Positions 56,554 to 64,000 of a stretch of DNA of 64,000 bases are shown here, one piece after another. The notes beneath the pieces were generated by a model that was not told where the DNA came from, made no database searches, and was given only the letters and a program-made list of their open reading frames with translations. The first letter of the stretch is position 1, and each line of letters starts with the position of its first letter. The DNA is from CAZICM01 sp964537685 (GTDB lineage Bacteria; Myxococcota_A; Polyangia; Polyangiales; Polyangiaceae): assembly GCA_964537685.1 (NCBI GenBank), contig CAZICM010000022.1:1-64000 (forward strand). The letters run 5' to 3'. Both the position numbers and the translations under genes were made by a program.

Positions 56554-59081
56554 AGCGCATCGCACACGGCTGCCGCCCGCTGTTCCAACGCCGCCCATGG
56601 TGTGCTGAGAGGCATGTCTTGAGCCTCGGAAAGAAGCGCCGCCGTAAAGCTCTCCATCGCCGCCGAAATCGTGCGTTCCAGCGATTTTTCAAGCAGATCC
56701 GCGGGGATTGCATGCATGGCCGCCGCCCCCATCAGGACAGCCCGGACCGCCTGGAGCGCGGAAGCGGGAACCGAAGCCAATCCACACGCCTTACCGATTT
56801 CTTGAGCGAGCACCTCGGACAGCCTTGCCACAAAACGCTCTTCCACATAGGCGCGGATGGCCGTGTCCGCCGTCTGCCGGCCTTCCACCACATCCGCCAC
56901 AGGTTTTAGATCTGCGGCAAGCTGTTTGCGCGCGCCTTCGATAGCCCGCTCGAGATGCACGGGCAGGTTTTTCTTCTCGCGCGAAAGGTAACTCGCCGCG
57001 CTCCTCAACCGGTCTTTTCGTTCGCGCGCGGCCTGCACCGCCAGCCGATCTTGAGCGGCCTTCGAGGAAGAAATCTCCAAGAGTTCAGCGGCAATTCTTA
57101 ACGCTTTGCGGCGCAGCGCCCGCTCCTTGAGCAACTCGCTTTCATCGACGATACGCTCGGCAAACAGGGTTTCTACGGCCTCCCATCCCGAAGCGGAAAG
57201 CGCCGCGGCATCGCCCAGCCTTCCTTTAAGCGAAAGCCTCGCCGAAAAAGCCACAAAAGGCGCGTGGGACGCGATGCCTGTTGCCTCTAGGCTGTCGCGG
57301 ATATGGGTCAGCACAACCGACAAGTCCTCACTGGATAGGCGATCGGCTTTGTTCACCAAGATTTGAACAGGCACACCCAGCGACTTGATCTCCGACAGCA
57401 CAACCCGCTCGCTTTCCTTCATCGGCCCCGTCGCATCGAGCAGCCAAATCGCGACATGCGCTTCATCAAAGGCTTGGCGCGCGCGCTTTCGGTGATCGGG
57501 ATCGGGCGCGTTAAACCCAGGCGTGTCCAAAATTTCGACCCGCTTCAGGCGTTCTAGAGGCGCGTAAATAAACACGCGCTCTACGTTGGATCCGTCTGAA
57601 AGCAGCGTTTTTAGCGTGGGTTTCAGCGCTTCGTGCGTCACCAGCCGATCGGGCGATCCTGAAAGAACAATGCGCGCAAAGGAATCAGGAGCCCAGGCGA
57701 CCCAATGCAGCGTCGCCGTCGTTGGAAGCACACCCGTGGGCGCCACATCCTCGCTGAGCAGTGCATTTAAAAACGTGCTTTTTCCGGCGTTAAATTCACC
57801 CACAACGGCCACGCGCAAGGGCCGCTCGCGCTCGACAGCCAACGCTTCCACCGCGCTCAAACAATCCAAGCGATCGAGCGCTTTGGCCGTTCGGGCAAGC
57901 TCTTGCAGGAGAGGAACCCAGCGGGCGCTCTGCGTGGGAATTCCCGCATCCGAAGCCTTGGGAACCCAGCCGCCGATCAGCGCCTTTCGTATCTCGGAAG
58001 CCCAGGCCGAAGCATCGCCCACAATCGAATCCAGGCTGGATAAAGCCTCGGCTTCCCTGCCCTGCGCCGAAAGCACACTCGCCTCGCGCAACACATGAAG
58101 CTCTGGAGGAAGCAGGGCTGGATCGCGGGCATACAGCACATGCAGCGCATCCATGTCGCGGGCTTCAATCGAAAGCCGAATAAGCGACGATGCCGCCTTG
58201 CGATCGCCCGCCGACAAGCCTCGCGCCAAGGCCGCCCGGGCATCGGCCAGCCGCCCTTCCGATAAGGCAAATGCCGCGGCCCACGCGGGCTCTGAAAGCG
58301 CATCCGCGCCCTTCACCACCCGCCTCACCCGATCGAGCAGCTCGCCGTCTTTACACGATGCGACCAGCGATGTGAGAAGCTCTTCCGACCCTTGCGTATC
58401 GAGCAAATAGGCGCGCAGTGCCTGCTCCACCGCCTTCTGGATATGACCTCCAAACGCGGCGATTTGAGCGCGCACCAGCGCCATCCGCCCATTGGGCACG
58501 TCGTCGCTCTTTTCCTCGTCCAGAGGCGCCGCAGCGGCCCGCGCACTCTCCAAATCGCCTATCAACAGCGAGCATTCCGCCTTGCGCAGCAACAGCTCCC
58601 GATCCGTTCCTGAAAGCGTTGCCGGCACACCCTCGAGCCATCGAGCGGCCCGCTGAGGATCTCCCGCGGCCAGGTCTAAATCGCATAAATCAAACAAAGC
58701 GAGGCGAGCATCTTCCCGTTCATCAGGCGCCGCCGCCGCCCTCTCCAAAGCCTCGCGCGCAGGCGGCCACTCCGCCCGGAGCCCCGCACGCCCAAGCCTT
58801 AACCACACATCCGCACGCCACGGCACCTTCTTCGATAGCTCGTTCAGCGCAATCACCACTTCGTGGTCGAGCCATGCGTCTTCCGCGGCATCCGCCCACA
58901 AAGCCAGCCCAAGCACAGACTCGGGAAGCTCGGCCAAAATGGTCCGCGCATGATCCCGGGCATCGAGCGGGCGCCCCCGCGACAGCGCCATTTCCGCGGC
59001 TTGGCGCGTCCCCTCGAGACCTAGGGCCAGAATCTCCACGCGGCCGAAAAAGCGGCTGAGCCCTTCAACAAGCCTCGGCAT
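56532..59081 (-). CDS. Dynamin-like GTPase with N-terminal TPR-like region
   Basis: An 849-residue protein. Residues 1-400 are Ala/Leu-rich helical repeats. The GTPase domain follows: GEFNAGKST (G1), PTTATLHW (G2), LDTPGFNAP (G3) and LVNKADRL (G4), the signature of bacterial dynamin-family proteins. The remaining ~230 residues are helical, as in the dynamin stalk. Bacterial dynamins remodel or protect membranes, some during phage attack. The long repeat region before the GTPase is unusual. Its start overlaps the 3' end of the GT-C-type gene by 61 bp, so the two form an operon. Confidence 0.87.
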   Translation of the reverse strand: MPRLVEGLSRFFGRVEILALGLEGTRQAAEMALSRGRPLDARDHARTILAELPESVLGLALWADAAEDAWLDHEVVIALNELSKKVPWRADVWLRLGRAGLRAEWPPAREALERAAAAPDEREDARLALFDLCDLDLAAGDPQRAARWLEGVPATLSGTDRELLLRKAECSLLIGDLESARAAAAPLDEEKSDDVPNGRMALVRAQIAAFGGHIQKAVEQALRAYLLDTQGSEELLTSLVASCKDGELLDRVRRVVKGADALSEPAWAAAFALSEGRLADARAALARGLSAGDRKAASSLIRLSIEARDMDALHVLYARDPALLPPELHVLREASVLSAQGREAEALSSLDSIVGDASAWASEIRKALIGGWVPKASDAGIPTQSARWVPLLQELARTAKALDRLDCLSAVEALAVERERPLRVAVVGEFNAGKSTFLNALLSEDVAPTGVLPTTATLHWVAWAPDSFARIVLSGSPDRLVTHEALKPTLKTLLSDGSNVERVFIYAPLERLKRVEILDTPGFNAPDPDHRKRARQAFDEAHVAIWLLDATGPMKESERVVLSEIKSLGVPVQILVNKADRLSSEDLSVVLTHIRDSLEATGIASHAPFVAFSARLSLKGRLGDAAALSASGWEAVETLFAERIVDESELLKERALRRKALRIAAELLEISSSKAAQDRLAVQAARERKDRLRSAASYLSREKKNLPVHLERAIEGARKQLAADLKPVADVVEGRQTADTAIRAYVEERFVARLSEVLAQEIGKACGLASVPASALQAVRAVLMGAAAMHAIPADLLEKSLERTISAAMESFTAALLSEAQDMPLSTPWAALEQRAAAVCDALQPPARS

Positions 59082-60652
59082 AGCTGTTGGTTTTCGCCGA
59101 GCGGCGATTGGGAATCAAGCAAAACCCTTTCGCATGTTTCACATCGGGCAAAGGCTGTGGCCTCGCTTTGGCGGCGCAGCACGACATAGCGGAGACGAGG
59201 CAAAGAGCTTGTTTTTACGGGTGAAAACTCCTCGGCAATCGATGGCATAAACGCAATGCGCTGTTCGGAGGCGCGCGCAAAACGCGATTCCGTCCAGGGT
59301 GTCTTCAGCTCGGCTCCATCGGCGAGCAGAAGCACCAGCGTGTCCACATGTCTTGTATCGAGCAGGGTTAGAGGAATTTGTTTTGAGGTATGACCGCCGG
59401 GAAGCGCGGCAATGTCTGGATCGGTAACGCCGGCCAAATCGACAAGCGTGGCTTCCGTGACGGCTCCTGCCCATCCAATATCGAGCGCCGCGACAACCCG
59501 CGCAGAAGCCAAACTCGGCCCGAGCTCTTGCATGAGCTCCATCCGATCGCGCATCACCACGGCCGCCTGCGGTCCCCAGCGGGCAAACACAAACAGATCG
59601 GCCGACAGCACAATGGCCATGCGCGCCGCCGAAGCCGGAAGCGATGCGTGCGAGAGAATATGCGCGGCGGCGATGATCACCGTTGGAAGCACGGGAACAG
59701 CCAGTCTCGAGAGAGGCATCCAATCGCCGCCCGCCGCAGCGATGGCGATGAAATGCACAAAGACCGTAAACACAAGGCTTTGGGCATAGCGCGATAGCTT
59801 CGTCCACCACACCCATGGAGCGAGAATCGCGATAGGCCCCGTGAGCAAAAAGCACGCGAGCGCATACCGAAAACCCAGCACCGGATCGGGTGCCTTGGCA
59901 TAGACCGAGAGCGGCGCCGCCCTTCCAAACAAGGCAAAACGAAGAAGAGCGACGAGCACAAAAGGCGCAAGGCTTAGCCCAATCGCCCAAGCTCCCCGGC
60001 TTCGAAACGAGGGCACAAACGAGGGTGCCGAGCCTGCTTTACCAGCGTCTGACTCTGTCCGCTGAATCGAAGGCCCGGCGAAAAGCGATGAAATCGCTGT
60101 TCCGATCGCCCATGGAAGCAGCTCTGGACGAAGCCCCGCGGCAAGACCGGCAAGCGCCGCGCTCGGGCGGGCGTATCCCAAATGAGGCAAAGCCGCCGCG
60201 AATCCCGCAAGCGAAAGCACAAGCCCCGTCTCCATGCCCGCCGCGCTCCATGCACCGAGAGGCGCCGAGGCAACCAGCAACAGCAGCGCCCCAAAACGCA
60301 AAGCCTTGTCCGACACTCGAGCGACTGCCGCCCCTATAAAAGCCGCCGCCGCAAGCCACGAACCCACGCCGATCAGCTTGGCCGCGAAGAATGCTTGAAG
60401 AACAGAATCCCGGCCCTGCCCTGCAAACAGCGAGGTCAAATAGGCAAAACCCAAAGGCGTCACACCATCGCTCACCGGCCCCTCTGCGTTAAACCGGTAG
60501 CCCAGGCCCCGCGCCAGATGACTGGCATAGCGCGCCGTAATCAGCGCATCGTCGACCGTAAAACCCCATAAATACAAGGCCGGCCCCAGCGCGGCCCCCA
60601 TCGCCGCCCAAGGTGCGAGCCGGCGGAGAACCCGATCGCTTGGAACACGCAT
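59021..60652 (-). CDS. GT-C-type membrane glycosyltransferase-like protein
   Basis: A 543-residue protein from the ATG at 60652 (MRVPSDRVL); an ATG at 60715 is also possible. About ten membrane helices are visible. Near the N-terminus, FTVDDALITARYASHLARGLGYRFN with its DD pair matches the first loop of GT-C enzymes that use polyprenyl-linked sugars, notably the AftB-like group. A soluble tail of ~120 residues follows. It should transfer a sugar outside the membrane; donor and acceptor are unknown. It precedes the dynamin-like gene in an operon. Confidence 0.78.
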   Translation of the reverse strand: MRVPSDRVLRRLAPWAAMGAALGPALYLWGFTVDDALITARYASHLARGLGYRFNAEGPVSDGVTPLGFAYLTSLFAGQGRDSVLQAFFAAKLIGVGSWLAAAAFIGAAVARVSDKALRFGALLLLVASAPLGAWSAAGMETGLVLSLAGFAAALPHLGYARPSAALAGLAAGLRPELLPWAIGTAISSLFAGPSIQRTESDAGKAGSAPSFVPSFRSRGAWAIGLSLAPFVLVALLRFALFGRAAPLSVYAKAPDPVLGFRYALACFLLTGPIAILAPWVWWTKLSRYAQSLVFTVFVHFIAIAAAGGDWMPLSRLAVPVLPTVIIAAAHILSHASLPASAARMAIVLSADLFVFARWGPQAAVVMRDRMELMQELGPSLASARVVAALDIGWAGAVTEATLVDLAGVTDPDIAALPGGHTSKQIPLTLLDTRHVDTLVLLLADGAELKTPWTESRFARASEQRIAFMPSIAEEFSPVKTSSLPRLRYVVLRRQSEATAFARCETCERVLLDSQSPLGENQQLCRGLLKGSAAFSAAWRFWP

Positions 60653-60846
60653 CCGCAATGGCCGCCGAGCATAACCGGATGGCTTCCGAAGACCCCGGAC
60701 AAAGCGCCTCCGCAATCGCAGATTCAGCCTATTTCAAGCGATTTTTGCGCCCTTAGCGCTCCTTTTCAAGCTTGTCCAATCCGCGGCGAAAGGATCACAA
60801 AACTTAGGCCGTCCAAAAAGCCCGCCTAGCATCCCCGCTCGAACGG

Positions 60847-63270
60847 ATGACCGTACTTTCACTCGTACCTCGAACAACAAAAACCCAGGTTCAGAGCCCG
60901 CCTGCAAAAGCGTCGGCGCTCAAGATGCTTTCGTCCCTGCTCGGCACCGATAAGCCAAGCCCAGGACCGCTGCGCGCCGTCTCGAGTAGCGCGCCGCCAA
61001 CCAAGGCGTCTCCGCTTCAAGCGCGCCCCTTGTTTCCGGCCCACGCCGAAGCTCCCGAAAGCCTTCTTCTGCCCATGCGCCCGCTCGAGCAGGAAACGCT
61101 TTTGCGCGATCTGTCCGGCGCGGTGTTCGAACTCGCCGCCGACCATAGGTCGCGAATCTCCCTGCGCCTGCCCTGCGGCACCGATTCATGGGAGCTCGGG
61201 CTTTCAAGGGCCGGACGCGATGTGCTCTTCACCCTCTTTCAAGGTGGCCCATCCGCGGAAGTGGCCTTCCATGAACGGCGGGTTCCAGGCGATGTGCTCA
61301 AAGAACGCCTGTGCTCGCTCTGCGAGGAGCTCGCCGCCCAAGATGGAGACGATCCCTTCGGCGATGGAGCCCGCATCGCTGCCACCGTGGCGCGTATCGG
61401 GGACTGCCCTTCGTTTGCGCATCCAAACGCGGCGGATGCCGACAGCGAACCCACAATTGTCAGCATTGAACCCACAGGCGAGGTTCCGCTCATCATCGCT
61501 TCCGACATCACGCTGCGCCCCCACAAACCTGCCGATGAACCCGATCCGGGTGTGCAGCGCACCGATCTCTTTTCACTTCTGTTTCAAGGCCGCCTCCGCC
61601 TTACAGCGGGCATTCAATCCTGCGAGCTTCCCTCCATATTTGTGTTTCTGGCCGCCGAACAACTCGTCTTGCTCGCCCACGAAGCCCTGGTCGCCTGGGC
61701 TCTCCGCAGACCCTACAACCGCCGCGTCCTTTCAGGCGGCGCCGTCATCGGCGTGCGCCTCGATGACGATGGAACGGCCGCCCTCACCCTGGGCCTCGAT
61801 CGAAGGTACTCGGGTGAACGCGCTCAAAGCTGGACATTTCCCGCCCTCGATGTCGGCGCCCTCGTGCAAGGCGTCATCGCCTACGGCCGCGCCCTGTGCC
61901 GCAGCCTCATCCGCAGAGATCGCTCTCAAAGCTCCAATTATAGGCTCTACGGCTTTAAAGCGCGCCTGCGCGAACTGTCCGACGAGCTTCGCGAAGCCAC
62001 GCGCGACGACTCCAAAATCAACACGGCTCCCGAGAGCTACCGCGCCTTCGCCGCCATGACCCGCGAGCGCAGCACACCCGATACCAACTTCGGCGAACGC
62101 ACCCGCCTGCGTTTTTCCCCGCGCTGGCTCACCACGGTTCCAGGCTTGGATCTGCGCGCGACCTTTCTGTGCGGCGATGTGATCGTCGTCGGTACAACGC
62201 ACGAAATCGCAAGCATCGATAGGCTATCGGGCGAATTCGTCTGGAGTCACGCGGTGCCCAGGGCGATGAGCGTAATGACGCCGCTTGGATTGTGCAGGCT
62301 CACACCCGAAGGCCAGCTCCATCTTCACGATCTGTCCACCGGTGAAATCCGCTGGACAACACGCCTCAAACCCCGCGTCGGCGCAGGCGCATCCGGCGCT
62401 GTCATCAATGTTCCCGGGTTGCCCCGCACGCTTGTGATCAGCGAAGGATCGAAACACCTCGCCGCCGTCGATCTCTGCTCGGGTGAAGTCCGCTGGCGCT
62501 TCGCCGCAAGGCGCGCGGGAACCTTCCGCATCAAACGCGCGGGCAAACTCCTGCTCGTGGCCTGCGGCGAACCCGCCCTCACCGCCCTCGATGTGCTCAG
62601 CGGCGAAGTCGTGTGGCGCTATTGCGATCGCCTCCGCTTCACCTCCAGCGTCGCCGTCGACAACGATTCCCTCTTCGCCTACGCGGGCGATGGCGCGCTC
62701 GTCGGCCGCAAAGGCGCCCGCCTCCATCATATCGATCCCTGGTCGGGCACCATCCGCTTCAGCGTCGACTTGCCCACCCACGCATCGCCCATCGGCGCCC
62801 CGATGATCGCCCCCGAAACCGTTATCGTCAGCATGAGCGGCAGGCGCGGCACATCCCTCGTCGGCTTCGATCGCAAAACCGGCCAAGAACGCTTTGACTT
62901 CACCGCCTCCACATCCAGCGCCTCCTGCCTCGTCGTCGACGATGTGGCCGTCGTCAACAGCGAAGCGGGCGAACTTGTGGGCGTCGATACACGTACCGGC
63001 AAGGCACGCTATCGGCATGTCTTCTCCAACGGTCCCGAAGGCGACCGCCCCCGGAGACTCGAACCCGTCCTTCGCTCAGGCGCGCTATTTGTGCCGCAAA
63101 ACGAAGTCCATGTCGTCAAACCCCGCGACGGCGCGCTCCTGGGCCGGATCTCCGCCGACATCATCCCCGACCTGCTCCGCGTCGACGAAAGGTGCGATGT
63201 CTACATGGCCGAAGAAAGCGGACACATCGGCGCATTTACAGCCGCACCCCGTCTTTCCGTCGTTCAATAG
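60847..63270 (+). CDS. PQQ-type beta-propeller protein with unknown N-terminal part
   Basis: An 807-residue protein without a signal peptide. The first ~420 residues have no recognised domain. From ~430 on there are seven or eight PQQ-like blades: IASIDRLSGEFVWSH, LHLHDLSTGEIRWTT, LAAVDLCSGEVRWRF, LTALDVLSGEVVWRY, LHHIDPWSGTIRFS, LVGFDRKTGQERFDF and LVGVDTRTGKARYRH. Such propellers usually bind proteins or cofactors in the periplasm; here no export signal is visible, so it may be cytoplasmic. The kinase downstream is 113 bp away and could be related. Confidence 0.8.
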   Translation: MTVLSLVPRTTKTQVQSPPAKASALKMLSSLLGTDKPSPGPLRAVSSSAPPTKASPLQARPLFPAHAEAPESLLLPMRPLEQETLLRDLSGAVFELAADHRSRISLRLPCGTDSWELGLSRAGRDVLFTLFQGGPSAEVAFHERRVPGDVLKERLCSLCEELAAQDGDDPFGDGARIAATVARIGDCPSFAHPNAADADSEPTIVSIEPTGEVPLIIASDITLRPHKPADEPDPGVQRTDLFSLLFQGRLRLTAGIQSCELPSIFVFLAAEQLVLLAHEALVAWALRRPYNRRVLSGGAVIGVRLDDDGTAALTLGLDRRYSGERAQSWTFPALDVGALVQGVIAYGRALCRSLIRRDRSQSSNYRLYGFKARLRELSDELREATRDDSKINTAPESYRAFAAMTRERSTPDTNFGERTRLRFSPRWLTTVPGLDLRATFLCGDVIVVGTTHEIASIDRLSGEFVWSHAVPRAMSVMTPLGLCRLTPEGQLHLHDLSTGEIRWTTRLKPRVGAGASGAVINVPGLPRTLVISEGSKHLAAVDLCSGEVRWRFAARRAGTFRIKRAGKLLLVACGEPALTALDVLSGEVVWRYCDRLRFTSSVAVDNDSLFAYAGDGALVGRKGARLHHIDPWSGTIRFSVDLPTHASPIGAPMIAPETVIVSMSGRRGTSLVGFDRKTGQERFDFTASTSSASCLVVDDVAVVNSEAGELVGVDTRTGKARYRHVFSNGPEGDRPRRLEPVLRSGALFVPQNEVHVVKPRDGALLGRISADIIPDLLRVDERCDVYMAEESGHIGAFTAAPRLSVVQ

Positions 63271-63383
63271 TCATGGTAGTTTTTGAGTTCCGATCCGCAG
63301 CAAACGGACGAAACCCATAGGCGCTCCCCATGAATCGAGAGCGCCCCTTGACGCGGCACCCCGCGAAGGAGACGACGTAGACC

Positions 63384-64000
63384 GTGAAACAACCCGGGCG
63401 CGAAGTACTAATCGCCGGAAAATACCTCCTGGAACGCGAACTTGCGGCAGGCGGAATGGGTTCGGTTTGGGTCGGCCGCCATCTCGATCTCGACAAAGAA
63501 GTCGCCGTTAAATTCATGGATCCCTCGTGCGCCACGCCCGAGGGGCGCATTCGCTTTGAACGCGAAGCCAAAGCCGCGGCATGCCTTCAAAGCCCGCATG
63601 TCGTCGCTGTTTCCGATTACGGCCTCGATGACGATCTGCCCTACATCGTCATGGAACTCTTAAAGGGCGAAGACCTCGAGGAACGGCTCGATCGCCAGGG
63701 CCGCCTATCGCTCGAAGAAGCCTCGAACATTCTCACCCAGGCTTCAAAAGCCCTGCGCCGCGCTCAAGAACTGGGCATCGTTCACCGCGATCTCAAACCC
63801 CACAATTTGTTCCTGGCCAAAGGCGTATCCGACGGCGAAGAGAACGACGAAACGCTTAAAATCCTCGACTTCGGCATCGCCAAGGAAACCGGCCCCGCCA
63901 TCGTCGGAGGCGCCACCCAAACCGGTGAACTGATGGGCTCTCCCCACTACATGAGCCCCGAACATGTGCGCGGCGTACGAGATATCGATCACCGCAGCGA
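63384..64000 (+). CDS. Ser/Thr protein kinase, 3' end outside the window
   Basis: Open from a GTG at 63384, with AAGGAG 12 bp upstream, to the right edge (205 codons seen). The kinase domain begins AGKYLLERELAAGGMGSVWVG, with the invariant Lys in VAVKFMD, HRDLKPHN in the catalytic loop, ILDFGIAK and MGSPHYMSPEHV. All catalytic residues up to that point are intact. Whether it has a membrane anchor cannot be seen. Confidence 0.92.
   Translation, partial: MKQPGREVLIAGKYLLERELAAGGMGSVWVGRHLDLDKEVAVKFMDPSCATPEGRIRFEREAKAAACLQSPHVVAVSDYGLDDDLPYIVMELLKGEDLEERLDRQGRLSLEEASNILTQASKALRRAQELGIVHRDLKPHNLFLAKGVSDGEENDETLKILDFGIAKETGPAIVGGATQTGELMGSPHYMSPEHVRGVRDIDHRS

Overview
This window most likely comes from a myxobacterium-like bacterium (Myxococcota, probably near the Polyangia). 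The evidence is four Hanks-type Ser/Thr kinases with HRDxKPxN or HRDISPQN loops, many lipoproteins with Ser-, Cys- or Gly-rich linkers, a MYXO-CTERM-like tail, an NtrC-type regulator, Pro/Ala-rich low-complexity proteins, and moderately high GC by eye. No rRNA, CRISPR array, insertion sequence or transposase gene was seen.

Region 1 (1-12.9 kb) looks like an accessory, defence-like island. It holds a duplicated convergent module made of a STAND-type ATPase with TPRs (plus strand) and an AAA ATPase fused to a PD-(D/E)XK-like nuclease domain (minus strand); the two genes overlap tail to tail by 52 bp. Copy A is at 1-2483 and copy B at 6533-10365. Between them lies a large SIR2-NACHT protein (2550-6041), read in the same direction as nuclease copy A and just upstream of it. 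Its C-terminal part carries 22 perfect 12-bp units that encode an ARDF/ARYF tetrapeptide array. A 43-bp minisatellite of six copies sits in the divergent control region between the SIR2-NACHT and STAND copy B. Both STAND copies are broken, at different places: a 227-bp out-of-frame deletion in A and an in-frame TAG in B. The two modules share an 824-bp identical tract centred on the convergent gene ends, while flanking parts are diverged, which suggests recent gene conversion. A Ser/Thr kinase with a TPR-like C-terminal half lies directly upstream of nuclease copy B.

Region 2 (12.9-15.9 kb) has a di-haem lipoprotein, a small exported protein, a strong bidirectional terminator, and tRNA-Asp(GTC) and tRNA-Val(TAC) on the minus strand. 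Codon style appears to change across the tRNAs, so they may mark an island edge.

Region 3 (16-20.7 kb) is a compact operon of an ATP-grasp enzyme, a second ATP-grasp-like enzyme and a GCS2-family carboxylate-amine ligase, followed by a lipoprotein. It looks like a pathway making an unidentified peptide-like small molecule.

Region 4 (20.7-35.3 kb) is mostly housekeeping and envelope: a kinase, a Pro/Ala-rich protein, a GNAT acetyltransferase, a minus-strand operon (BamD-like, greA, a membrane sulfatase-HEAT fusion, YfgM-like, BamB-like) and a divergent sigma-54 response regulator.

Region 5 (35-64 kb) contains surface lipoproteins, membrane proteins of unknown role, an L,D-transpeptidase, a TPR protein with a degenerate metallopeptidase-like domain, a DECD-box RNA helicase with a DbpA-like C-terminus, a TolC-family protein, a BoxD-like aldehyde dehydrogenase, two kinases (the last cut by the window edge), a dynamin-like GTPase, a GT-C-type membrane protein and a PQQ-type beta-propeller protein.
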